A DNA stretch of 64,000 nucleotides from Tetradesmus obliquus (Eukaryota; Chlorophyta; Chlorophyceae; Sphaeropleales; Scenedesmaceae), in assembly GCA_030272155.1 (NCBI GenBank), contig CP126198.1:2170001-2234000 (forward strand). The letters run 5' to 3'. The notes beneath the pieces were generated by a model. It did no database searches. It saw only the letters and a program-made list of their open reading frames with translations, and was not told the DNA's origin. Below are positions 54,852 through 64,000 of this stretch, piece after piece. Every line of letters starts with the position of its first letter. Position 1 is the stretch's first letter. A program made the position numbers and the translations under genes.

Positions 54852-57800
54852 AGATGCCGCACGTGTTGTCGCTGTCCGACTTCATGGGCTGGCGGTATGC
54901 CCTGATCAACATTGTGCCTTGTTTCACCGCCGCTGCTGCTGCTGCTGCTGCTGCTGCTGCAGATGCCGCACGTGCTGTCTCTCTCTGACTTCATGGGCTG
55001 GCGCTTCAGCCTGATCCACAATGTGTGCTGTCTAATCGCTGCCGCCGCCGCCGCCGCTGCCGCCGCCGCTGCTGCTGCTGCTGCCGCTGCTGCTGCTGCT
55101 GCAGATGCCGCACGTGCTGTCGCTGTCCGACTTCATAGGCTGGCGCTTTGGGCCCATCGCCAAGACCATCGTGTTCCTCATCGCGATGTTCAACATGGCT
55201 ATTGCACTGCTGGCCGAATACACCACCATCGGCAGTATCTTCTCCGATTATGTGGGCTCCGTGAGCTTCGGCATCATTATCGTGATCGGCGTGCTCACGC
55301 TGGCTTACACGGCGTATGGCGGTCTGGCTGTGTCGATCGCGACAGACATGGTCCAAGGGATTGCGAGTGTGGTTCTGGCGATCGTGCTGGCTATCTTTGT
55401 GGCGGTGACCTACAGGTGGGCGGCGGCCAGCTTGGCTTGAGGTTCACACGTGAGGTTTTGTGTTCAGGGTTGTGGTTTGTACTTGCTTTTTGGCCTGCTT
55501 GACTGATGCTGGCGATGCTGGCGGCCGTGCCGGCTCTGCTTTTCTTTAGCACTTGTGTGGGCACGGTGGGCTGGATGTGTTGATTGCAACAGACATGGTG
55601 CAGGGCATAGCCAGTGTGGTTCTGGCGATCGTGCTGGCTTTTTGTCGTGGCGGTGACCTACAGGTAGGTGGCGGCGGTGCAGGGTTTGTTTCAGGGTTTG
55701 TGTTGGAGGTTTCTTGGGTATGGTGTGGGTTTGCACTTGATTGTCTTCAACTTTTTGGGCGGATGGGCGTTGTTTGGGCTTTGTCATGCGCGGCATGCAC
55801 TGTTTGTGAACCCATTTGAGTGCTGAGCTGGCTCTGGTGCATGCGGCATGCACTTTCTTTTGTGGTGTCCACTGGGAGATCTGCCAGCAGCCATCAAGGG
55901 TATCAGGGCACGCGTGTGCTCTTTCTTTTTGCTCAGCCCTTGCTCAGCAGTCACTTTACTGCCTGCACATCTGCGCAGGCAGCAGCCCATCCCCAGCCCC
56001 CTCCCTGAAGGCATGGGCCCCAATTTCTTCGGCTACATCGCCATCTTCACACTCACAGTCAGCCTCATCTCCAGCACCATGTTCTCCGAGGCAGTGTGGC
56101 AGCGCGTGTGGGCCTCGGCCACCCCCCGGGCACTGTACGGCGGCGCTGCTGTTGGCTTTGTCAGCATCACACTCATCGTGTTCCTGTCAGGGTTTGGCGG
56201 ATGGCTGGCGTTTGTGTGGGGCTACGCGTCGTTCGAGGCAGGCACAAACCCCAACACCTACCTGATGCAGGTGCGGGGAGAGGCACAGCGGGTTTGCAGA
56301 AATAGGCTGCCGCAGCAGCAGCTGCTGCAGGAGGGCAGCAGCTGCTGCCCGCAGCAAGGAAGCACTTTGGGAAGGCATGCTTACGGCAGTGCAGATAGTT
56401 TCAGTGTGACTGTGGAAGTGAGCACTGGACACTGCAGCATTGGGGCCCTGCCTGGCTGGAACTGCAAATTACAACTGCTGGCGCAACGTTGCCGTGCATG
56501 TGCTGCTGCCATCTACACTGCAACACCCGCCACAGTAGCATCGCACATATGGAAGCACTCACTCGTTTCCCGTTGCTGCGGCCTGCTGTGTCTCTTTGAT
56601 CCTCTTCCCGTTGCAGCTGCTCAACCGAGCGCCTGCAGATGTCCCAGCACGCGTCAACAGCTGGGTTGGTGTGTTTGTGGTGCTGCTGGCGATCGTCATG
56701 AATGAAGGAGCTGTGGACAGCCTGCAGAACGGCCTGGCTGCCTCCATCAGCAGCCACTTCCTGAAGAACCTGCCGCTGAAATGGACACGGTGAGCTGTGA
56801 AGTGGGGTTTCTGGTGTCTTGGGGTTGCCTGCTTGCAGCAACTCGTTGTGTGATGTGCGATTTGAAGTTGAATTGCTGTGTTTCTGTGCTTGCTGTGTTT
56901 GTGGTGCTGCTGGCAATCGTCCTTGAACGAGGGCGCTGTTGAGCCAGGGCGCTGTTGATAGCCTGCAAAATGGCCTGGCTGCCTCGATCAGCAGCCACTT
57001 CCTGAAGAACCTGCCTCTCAAGTGGACGCGGTAAGGTGTGACCTGGGGCCTGATTGCCCTTCTGCTGATCTCGCGGCTGCAAATGACGCGAGCAAACACA
57101 TGCTGCAATGCAGTGCATCGACCAAGGCAGCGCCATGCTCACCAGCGCTCGTCTCGAGTCGTTTCTTGCCTCTGCCAGTTTTGCTAGTCTTCTAGCCAAC
57201 TTCCTGCATCATCCGCCAGACATCTGCTGTCCGCCTGTTCCGCTGTTGCACGTGGGTCATGTGCTGCTTTTCGAGCTGGACTTGTGCTAACCCCGTTGTT
57301 ACCTTCCGCATTTTGCCTGCCTGCAGGGTCGCCGTCATCGTGCTCAACGTGCCGCTGGTCATCATCGGAACTCGTGGCTTCCCCGTACTGTCCCTGTTCT
57401 TGGTGGGAAACCTGCTCACCTGCTGCGCAATTATCCCTCTGGTGTCAGGCCTCATCCCACGGCTGCGGAGCTTCATCACCGAGACTGCATTCGTGCTGGG
57501 TGTAACCGGCGGCATCTTTGGCGTAACCGCGTCCGGGGTTTACGTCAGCTGGATCCCCGGTGACGTGGCTGGCAGTTTTGCGGCCGGCGCAAACTGGGGG
57601 TGGTATGGGAACAATTACGACTGGCAGCCGTTTGTGGCGGCTCTCGTGTGCTCTACTGCGATAACGTACGGCTGGAGTTTGCTCGCGTGGGCGATGCGGC
57701 GCGGCGCGGGTGTGTACGGTCCCGGTGTGTCCGGAGTTCTTATGCGCATTCCTGGTATGAAGTTCATCACGGCGACGCCAGACTGGAGCCCCGGTTACGC

Positions 57801-57900
57801 TGCGGGGCAACACCCAGCTGATGCAAAGCTGACTGTGTGGGACTCTGCGGGTGACGCTGGCGCGCTGAAGAATGGCGCCAAGCCGATCCAGTCAGTATGA
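53153..57900 (+). CDS. Sodium:solute symporter (SSF/SSS) family transporter
   Basis: Six exons with matching phases: 53153-53395, 54072-54170, 55105-55415, 55979-56270, 56617-56789 and 57327-57900, giving 563 residues. After a first helix (AVPVCYAVGTFVAVAFATYA) comes STEDFITARGTQNIWRIGWS, the SSF signature region before helix 2, and then AYGGLAVSIATDMVQGIASV, the conserved segment around helix 6. About a dozen hydrophobic segments follow the SSF order, and the last exon (GVTGGIFGVTASGVYVSW) completes the C-terminal helices. The nearest relatives in style are fungal and algal SSF proteins of the urea/polyamine type; the substrate cannot be read from sequence. The upstream frame is open to 53048, so an N-terminal extension is possible, but the first ATG fits the family. 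Intron copies surround four of the exons. Confidence 0.92.
53940..54071 (+). repeat. Upstream copy of SSF exon 54072-54170 (unit 120 bp)
   Basis: At 53952 the acceptor and the first 45 bp of the exon (tatgcctccttttccggcat and on) are repeated exactly 120 bp before the real exon. Confidence 0.93.
54408..54465. repeat. Near-perfect 28-bp hairpin in an SSF intron
   Basis: Left arm 54408-54435 (gcttgtgagtcagcgtgtgc then agtacaaa) pairs with right arm 54438-54465 (tttgtactgcacgcgctgac then tcacaagc), leaving a 2-nt loop. In RNA the only irregular pair is a G-U. It lies inside the second intron of the symporter gene. Confidence 0.93.
54688..55104 (+). repeat. Three upstream copies of SSF exon 55105 start, each led by CTG/CCG tracts
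   Basis: Exon start atgccgcacgtgctgtc occurs at 54706, 54854, 54963 and finally 55105 (the real exon). Each is preceded by a (CTG)n or (CCG/CTG)n tract ending in cag. The copies diverge from the exon after about 45 bp (…GWRFSLI rather than GWRFGPI). Confidence 0.95.
55555..55672 (+). repeat. Downstream copy of the end of SSF exon 55105-55415
   Basis: About 105 bp, from cacggtgggctggatgtgtt to ggcggtgacctacaggtagg, match the exon end (55309-55420) with its donor. Confidence 0.93.
56880..57035 (+). repeat. Downstream copy of the end of SSF exon 56617-56789
   Basis: The stretch gtgtttgtggtgctgctggc through ctcaagtggacgcggtaagg repeats the exon end with its donor; a small internal duplication (gagggcgctgttgagccagg) has been added. 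Confidence 0.93.
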
Positions 57901-58372
57901 TATGGTTCAGCGCAGGGTTCCGTCTGCTGTGGATTGCAGATGGTGTGTGTGCTGTTGTTGATCAGGCTGGAAAGGCAGTGGTGCTGTAGTATGGAGGTAT
58001 GTTTTGGGATCTGTTGTTGTGCGGAATCAGCGCAATTTGTGGCGTAGCTGCTTACTAATGGACCTTTCAGTCAGGTGGTGATGTGTGCGGGTGAAGCTGC
58101 CGTAGCAATGCATCGGGTGCATGACGTAGTATACTAATCCGGCTGCTTAGCAGAGCAAGCTTCAGGTTGCAAGCTGTTTGTGTTGGTTGCAGTGCGTGTG
58201 CATGCAGCGTGCTGGCTTGCATGCTGGTGCTGTGTTCTGCAGCCGCCGTTGCATCAGAACGTGCTCTGCAGCCAGAACACAGCGTGCTTCGCAGGCAGTG
58301 CACAGGGAAACATTGCACCATTGCCACTGGTTGGAAGCTGCAGCCATCATGTGCAACAGATGTGCCACTGTT

Positions 58373-58652
58373 TGCATGTGCATGTGCTGTGCATGTGCTG
58401 TGCATGTGCATGTGCTGTGCATGTGCTGTGCATGTGCATGTGCTGTGCATGTGCTGTGCATGTGCTGTGCATGTGCTGTGCATGTGCATGTGCATGTGCA
58501 TGTGCATGTGCTGTGCATGTGCTGTGCATGTGCTGTGCATGTGCATGTGCTGTGCATGTGCATGTGCTGTGCATGTGCATGTGCTGTGCATGTGCTGTGC
58601 ATGTGCATGTGCTGTGCATGTGCATGTGCTGTGCATGTGCATGTGCTGTGCA
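58373..58652. repeat. Minisatellite of tgcatg and tgctgtgcatg units
   Basis: About 280 bp consist only of the 6-mer catgtg and the 11-12-mer catgtgctgtg in varying order. There is no stop codon in any frame, so six long spurious frames (Cys/Ala/Val/Met- or His/Ala/Gln/Met-rich) cross it. Alternating purine-pyrimidine order makes left-handed DNA possible. Confidence 0.97.
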
Positions 58653-59843
58653 TTTGACAGCTGCTGTTGCCTTTCGTTGCAGCCGTGTGCCCTTTGCTGT
58701 GGTCGCGTGATGCACCTTGCATTCTGCCTGCAGTGTGGCTGCACACAGGGGTTGATTGGCTAGCAGCTGCATATGCAGTGGCATGGGATAGGTGTGTGGT
58801 TGTGTGCATTGTGCCAGGCTACAAGCGATGTAGCTATCTTAATATCAAATTAGTAATTGGTATGGCTTGGGGATGGCCCTGAGGCCATTTGTTATGTCTT
58901 GCTTTTCACAGCACAGGCAGGATGTTGCTGCACATGTGCATGCGGCTGACGTCCTGTCTGATGCTACCATGTGTGTACTAGTGCCTCATTCTGGGCGTGT
59001 AGAAAATAGGCCACGCAACTACTTGCTACTGGGTGAGTGGCTTACTTACCACTGGGCGAGTGCGCAAGCAAAGGTTGTTTGGTGGCAGCATGCATTGCGG
59101 TGAGCAGCATGCCCCGGTATGTATGGCACACGCTGGTGTTATGGCAGCGTCGGCAGCAGGGGTTAGCGACGGCGGGGTTTTAAGTGCAGGGTTTTAAGTT
59201 GGCATGCAGAAGTTGTGCTGCCTCTTCGCATGATGACATGATGCCAGCTGCGCCTTTGATGAGCACAGAAAACAGCTTGCCGGCCGCCTGGTTGTGCAGC
59301 TGCTGTGTGCATTGTAGCGCGCCTGCCATGTGCTGTGTATCTCAGCAGCTGCTGTTGCTGGCTATCTTTCAGTAGCTGCTGTTGCTGGATCTCTGTGCTA
59401 GCTGCTGGCGCTGGCTGCCGGCGCCGGCTGTTGCCTCTGGCTGCTGTTGAAGGCAACGGGGCTGGCTCCCTGGGGCACTTAAAGTTGCTGCTGCCTGGCT
59501 GAGCCGGCAGCTGAGTTGGCAGAGCTTGGATGGGACAGCTGCATTCGGACTGGCATAGCTGTACTGTGCCTGCCTGCCGTAGGCTTGCTGTGTCTACCCT
59601 ACTACATAGGCGTTTGGCAGGTGCCGGCGTGGGCTGCATCCGGCCAGGGCTAGTTTGATATCAGTGGAATCTCTCTTCTTCTCTTCCTGCAAGCAACCCC
59701 TGGTGTGGACAGGGCAGTTGCTGATGGCAGTGGGGCCTTTTGTCTGAAATTGCGGGCAAAGGAGTACAGCCGTACCTAGTAGTTGTTGGGATATCTGATA
59801 GTGATAGTTGGATCCTTCCTTGCCCGCTGTGGGGCTTTCAGAA

Positions 59844-59907
59844 GCGCCTGATGTATTCAAAGCATGTGCTGCGTGTGCTGCAGCACATGCGTGTGTGCAT
59901 CAGGCGC
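59844..59907. repeat. Nested hairpin of 64 nt
   Basis: Outer arms gcgcctgatg (59844-59853) and catcaggcgc (59898-59907), then an internal loop of 8/7 nt, then inner arms gcatgtgctgc (59862-59872) and gcagcacatgc (59880-59890) around a 7-nt loop. Confidence 0.85.
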
Positions 59908-60921
59908 GTGCAAGCGCAACGATGAAGGCTGCATGTGTGTCACATGACCCTTGAACCTGCAAGCAAAAAGGATGCGGAGGAATGCTGGCGGCGTGCTTCT
60001 GTGCTGGTACATCTGTCTGTGTTTCCCTCTGTGTGCCAGGGCGCATGTGTGTGTGCGCTTTGGCTGTCAGGGGACTTGGCTGTTTCTGAATTTCAGGTGA
60101 TGACTGGGTGGTGTGCCTTTCTGCTGAACAGTTTGTTGTTTGGAATGCCGTACGCTTTGCTATGCGTAGCGGCCTCTGCGATGGTGCATGGACACTACTG
60201 CTGTGCAGTAGGCAGAACAACCCATGGATGACGGCTGAGCGTGTCGGATAACAGTATGACATGCATGCATATGTATATACGTGTTTATTCTTGTTTTGGT
60301 AGCACTGCTGCAGGTTGTGCAGGCCAGCGCGCGCCTGTGCTGGTACAGCATAGCAGCAACGGAGTTCAGCTGTTGCTGCTGAGGCACATATATGCCAGTT
60401 ACAAGCGCCTCTGTTGCCAACAGATTTGGCAGTGCCACGTGTAGCAAGGCATAGTTCGTTTGTTTTTGGAAAGGTTTCTTTCCTTTTGGGTAGGCTGTGT
60501 TGGCTTGTTGCTGACTCAGTCTCGAGGTTGTGCTGGTAAAAGGAGTGGTACGTTCAGCAAGATTTGCGGTGCCAGCACACACTAGCTCTTTCGGGCTGCT
60601 TGACACATGTGGAGCACGGTAACAGCATGGGCAGTGCGCTAAACCCAGGTTTTGGAGTTGGCGCTGGCCTTCTAACGGAGGTTGTCACCACCACTAACGT
60701 GCACGTTGCGCATGAGTATTACTATATGCATGCGCCGCTGTGCTCTGCACATGACTTGAGCTGTGCTGCTACAACCCCTTGAACAGCAATGTTAGGCGCA
60801 TGTCACGCAGCAGGTGTTGCAGGTCACGGTGAAAGCATCTATAGATTTCACATACCTTTGAGCAGCACCATGCACAGGCGTGTAACTGACGAATGTTATG
60901 AAGTTTGCATAAACCTCGTTG

Positions 60922-60926
60922 TTACA
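60922..60926 (-). terminator. TGTAA polyadenylation signal of the CobW gene
   Basis: On the minus strand TGTAA lies 217 bases after the CobW stop codon. Confidence 0.55.
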
Positions 60927-61009
60927 ATGGTGACAATCCAGGGATGCTCAGCTGTCCGCAGCAGCGGCGCCCTATGTAGCTATCCCGCAGGCCCCACCCC
61001 GCAGGCCCC

Positions 61010-61100
61010 AGCGCCATCTCCTCATCTGTCAACAAACAGCCATCTAGCATGGCCCGCAGCGCCGCCTCATCCATATCAACACCAATCCACACCAGCTCCT
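61010..61100 (-). repeat. Copy of the last CobW exon in the 3' flank
   Basis: The stretch gcgccatctcctcatctgtc through ccacaccagctcctggca (plus strand) repeats positions 61261-61355, which encode WIGIDMDEAALRAMLDACLL. It lies after the stop codon on the minus strand. Confidence 0.9.
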
Positions 61101-61143
61101 GGCAAACAGCAAACCTGCGGCCCGCTCGGTGCTAGCAAATCTG

Positions 61144-61447
61144 CTACTGCTGCTCGTCCTCTCCTTCCTCCCATTCCTCCCACTCCCCCTCCTCAGCCCC
61201 TTCCCCGGTCTCCCAAGGCGGCAGCGGGTCCTGCAGCTGCTGCAGCCACCCCGCAGGCCCCAGCGCCATCTCCTCATCTGTCAGCAAACATGCATCTAGC
61301 ATAGCCCGCAGCGCCGCCTCATCCATATCGATGCCAATCCACACCAGCTCCTGGCATCTGTCGCCCCACTGGGCATGCCAGTGGCCACCAGACGCTGCGG
61401 CTTCTGCAAAGGCGTCGGGCCGAGCCGCATTCCAGAGCGCACTGCAG

Positions 61448-61490
<43 letters not shown>

Positions 61491-63364
61491 TGGCTTCTGC
61501 AGGAGATGCATCTGGCCGGGTAGCATTACAATCCACACTAGCTCCTGGCAGCGGTCGCCCCACTGGGCATGCCAGTGACCGCCAGATGCTGTGGCTTCTG
61601 AAGCATCCGGCCGAGCGGCATTCCAGAGCGCACTGCAGCAGCAGCAGCAGCAGCAGGAGCAGCAGCAGCAGTTGGCTTCTGCAGGAGATGCATCTGGGTG
61701 GGCAGCAATACAATGCGCATTAGCTCCTGGCAGCGGTCGCCCCATTGGGCATGCCAGTGGCCGCCGGGTGCTGCAGGTTGCGCGCCGGCATCCAACCGGG
61801 CAGCGTTCCAGAGCGCACTGCAGCAGAAACATCACGTTCACAGAAACAGTAGTGAGTGGCCGCAGAATGCTGCGGCTTCTGCGGAATCAAATGGCCGAGC
61901 AGCGTTCCACAGCGCACTGCAGCAGAAACATCACTTTACAACAACGGTAGTGAGTGGCCGCAGAATGCTGCGGCTTCTGCGGAAGCATCCCGCCGGGCAG
62001 CGTTCCAAAGAGCACTGCAGCAGAAACACAAACACCAAAGATGACACACAATGTGGTGAGTGGCCGCCGGAAGTATCCGGCTGAGCAGCACTTCAAAGCG
62101 CAAGGCAGCAGAACATCAAGATGACAGAAGTTGTGGTGCTGTTTGGGCGCACCTTGCGCTCGCCCTGCCCTGCACCGCCCGCAGATTGCCACAGCCCCAT
62201 CACCTCTTCCACCGCCTGGCCAGCCAGACAACAATCAGGCTAGCAGCAGCTCAAGCCCCCCCCCCCCCCCCCGGATACACGCAACACACGCCAATGCGCA
62301 CATATTCAAGTGGGGCTTTAAAAGGCCCACCTTGGCTCGCCCTGCCATGCTCCTCCAGCAGATTGCCACAGCCCCATCACATCATGGCGCGTGGCCAGCC
62401 AGAAGAAGCCCTTGCTGCGCAGCACACCAGCCCAGGTCTGCGACAGTGCGCTGTCCAGCAGCCGCTGCGGGTGGAAGGGGCGCTGCAAAGCAACAACGGA
62501 AATTTAGGCAAACACGCAGCCGGCATCGTCAACGTCAGCACAAGCAGGTGCAGAAGAGGCCTTTGGATCGGCGTTGTGTGCAGCAGCGCTTGCTCCAGCC
62601 GTCTCTGCGGGTGGAGGGGCAGCACAAGAAGTGGCGGGTAGTGGCAAGGCGCGTGGCCAGCCAGAAGAAGCCCTTACTGCGCAGCACACCGTGCCAAGTC
62701 TGGGACAACGCGCTGTCCAGCAGCCGCTGCGGGTGAAAAGGCCGCTGCAAGGGCAGCCATTTGGCAAATCAACAGCCAGCAAAGTCAGTGGCAGCACAAG
62801 CAGGTGCAGAGGACGTTTGAGGGTCGGCGCTGAATGCAGCAGCGCTTGCTCCAGCAGTCTCTGCGGGTTCAAGGGCGCTGCAGAAGTGGCAGGTAGTGTG
62901 GTAGTGGACGTGGCCAGCCATGTTCGAGCAGATGCATTGCAATGCATAGGTCAAAGGATTGTGCCTCCTGTACCCACCTGCGCAAAGTACACGAAGCTGC
63001 TGATGCCATACTTCTCTGCTTCACTTTCATGGCCATCATGTTCATGATGATGATGGTGATGATGATCGTGGTGCTTTGTGCCATCTGTTGCACAATCTGA
63101 TGCGCCACCTGCAGCCTCACTGCTGTGGTGGTGCTGGTGGTGCTTTGTGCCATCTGTTGCACAATCTGCAGCAGCATGTGCACCACCTGCAGCCTCACTG
63201 CTGTGGCTGTGGCTGTGGCTGTGCAGTGCCGCCTCAAAGCGGTTGATCTCCTGCAGCCATCCTGCTGCTGCCTGCGCCTGCTCAAGGCTGAAGCGCCCGG
63301 TGTGCAGCACCTCCTGGACCGGCACGCGGCAGTTCTGGGACAGCAGCACCTGAGGGAGGGCAAG

Positions 63365-63404
<40 letters not shown>

Positions 63405-64000
63405 CAAGCAGGGTGTTGAAATCAAGGGGCATGCTGAAGAGCAGCAGTTCTGGGACAGCAGCACCTGAGGGCAGGCATGCATGCAGGCAGGGTGCTCAAC
63501 ACACGGGGCGTGCTGATCTACCATGAGCCTGCAGAATACCAGGTGCTGCTGGCTACATAGTTCCCCCACGTGCACTTTGGCAGGCACAGCGCAAATAGTA
63601 CCTGGTTCAGCTGCATGTTGCTGTGCATATGCAGCTGCATGCAAAATTTGCCAGGTGACTGTCACACCTGCGGTGCTGCATCATGCACTAAGCTCTGCTA
63701 TGTCGTGCCACTTGGTGCGCACCTTTGCTGAAGGGTTGAGCTTGCGCAACAAAGCGCACAGCTGCTGCTGCTCTTGCTCCAACAGCAGGTCAATCTTGTT
63801 CAGCAGCAGCACATCAGCAAACTCAACCTGCGGGGCAGTTGCAGCAGCATGTCACAGCTTTTGCGAGGCAGTCACAGCAGCATGTAGCAACATCGTGTAC
63901 TGTTGCAAGTGTGTGAAGCAGCAAAACCGAAGCAGGATGTCTCACACAGCTGTACAGTGTGTTTTTCTGCTCAGCCAGCTGACCTGCAGTATTGCTGCCA
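61144..64000 (-). CDS. CobW/G3E-family GTP-dependent metal chaperone, C-terminal part (5' end beyond window)
   Basis: Exons on the minus strand: 64000-about 63984 (partial), 63827-63723, 63349-62978, 62482-62331 and 61441-61144 (stop), with agreeing phases. EFADVLLLNKIDLL is the G3E GTPase NKxD motif. Next come VLLSQNCRVPVQEVLHTGRF and a His-rich linker (HSHSHSHSS, HHQHHH, HHDHHHHHHHEHDGH), then YGISSFVYFAQ joined to RPFHPQRLLDSALSQTW, GVLRSKGFFWLATR and WGDRCQELVWIGIDMDE, the CobW C-terminal domain. The P-loop and the Cys-rich metal motif lie outside the window. Relatives (ZNG1/CBWD, YjiA, COG0523) use GTP to hand zinc or another metal to target enzymes; the His linker fits metal binding. 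The target metal is not determined. The acidic tail (EEGEWEEWEEGED) is unusual. Confidence 0.93.
61442..62120 (-). repeat. Five or more upstream copies of the start of the last CobW exon, with CAG tracts
   Basis: On the minus strand, copies of the acceptor and exon start (ctgcagtgcgctctggaatg and on) lie at about 61637, 61820, 61912, 62007 and 62093 (plus coordinates), the outer ones being more decayed. CAG tracts (61450-61490, 61636-61670), CTG on the gene strand, lead into the acceptors at 61442 and near 61635. Confidence 0.92.
62258..62272. repeat. Poly-C run of about 16
   Basis: A homopolymer of C lies in a CobW intron and is a likely place for a length error or a G-quadruplex on the minus strand. 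Confidence 0.9.
62483..62910 (-). repeat. Three upstream copies of CobW exon 62482-62331
   Basis: The copy ending near 62749 still reads RPFHPQRLLDSALSQTW and GVLRSKGFFWLATR before losing the frame. Weaker copies (…CPSTRRDGW; …*TRRDC) lie near 62620 and 62877. Only 62482-62331 continues into HDVMGLWQSAGG, in phase with the last exon. Confidence 0.93.
63362..63413. repeat. (GGCA)n microsatellite
   Basis: About twelve caggcagg units lie directly upstream (gene strand) of the acceptor of CobW exon 63349-62978. Confidence 0.93.
63415..63480 (-). repeat. Upstream copy of the start of CobW exon 63349-62978
   Basis: The stretch gcagttctgggacagcagcacctgaggg (63443-63470, in plus order) repeats the exon edge and acceptor at 63330-63356. 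Confidence 0.88.

Larger units (their letters stand above)
57901..60921. other. Convergent intergenic region with no supported gene
   Basis: The region lies between the 3' ends of the symporter (+) and the CobW gene (-). It contains the CATGTG/CTGTG minisatellite (58373-58652) and a nested hairpin (59844-59907). Short frames exist, but none has recognisable content. Confidence 0.55.

Noticed and set aside
58067..58809. Six overlapping frames of 145-225 codons (HAQHMHMHST or CACAVHVLCM type)
   Set aside because: They cross the CATGTG/CTGTG minisatellite, which has no stop in any frame.
61144..61713. CobW last exon extended upstream as one 190-codon frame
   Set aside because: The upstream part crosses a CTG tract (poly-Cys) and a decayed copy; the acceptor at 61442 joins in phase with exon 62482-62331.

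Overview
This window is nuclear DNA from a green alga. Every gene is broken into many exons with GT-AG introns, coding sequence is rich in GCA/CAG/CTG codon runs (poly-Ala, -Ser, -Gln), and TGTAA, the chlorophyte polyadenylation signal, lies downstream of several stops. A chlorophycean (Sphaeropleales or Chlamydomonadales) is my inference; the species cannot be told. All gene models below were built by hand by joining exons whose splice phases agree.

Layout, left to right. 1-1625 (+): 3' end of a WDR3/UTP12 small-subunit processome gene. 2335-9286 (+): a secreted subtilisin-like protease with a duplicated core and an apparently missing catalytic-Asp exon. 10504-14917 (-): a secreted reprolysin-like metallopeptidase homologue whose zinc-binding residues are replaced. 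15677-25308 (+): a 12-exon Golgi apparatus protein 1 (GLG1) homologue, 1059 residues. 25955-28726 (+): a secreted protein joining a beta/gamma-crystallin domain to a CAP/SCP domain. 30741-35400 (+): an unrecognised, low-complexity multi-pass membrane protein with unresolved frames. 37521-43170 (+): a TauE/SafE-type transporter with large Ser/Ala/Gln insertions, 1093 residues. 45733-47952 (+): a small membrane-anchored protein with a PAN/Apple-like Cys domain. 48919-51089 (+): a Pro/Ser/Ala-rich secreted (cell-wall-like) protein. 53153-57900 (+): a sodium:solute symporter, 563 residues. 61144-64000 (-): 3' part of a CobW-type GTP-dependent metal chaperone with a His-rich linker, running off the right edge. 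The intervals between genes hold minisatellites and no gene I can support.

The genes are not an operon or an evident pathway; five or six encode secretory or membrane proteins. The outstanding feature is structural. In nearly every gene the introns contain tandem, partly decayed copies of the neighbouring exon edge, always carrying the splice junction with it. Copies of an exon's 5' edge lie upstream of the real exon and copies of a 3' edge lie downstream, so all copies fall inside the intron and the phase-consistent model always uses the outermost complete copy. A second regularity is that long (CTG)n tracts on the coding strand end exactly in the CAG of 3' splice sites. Together these point to an unusual way of growing introns, or an unusual tolerance of junction duplication, in this genome.
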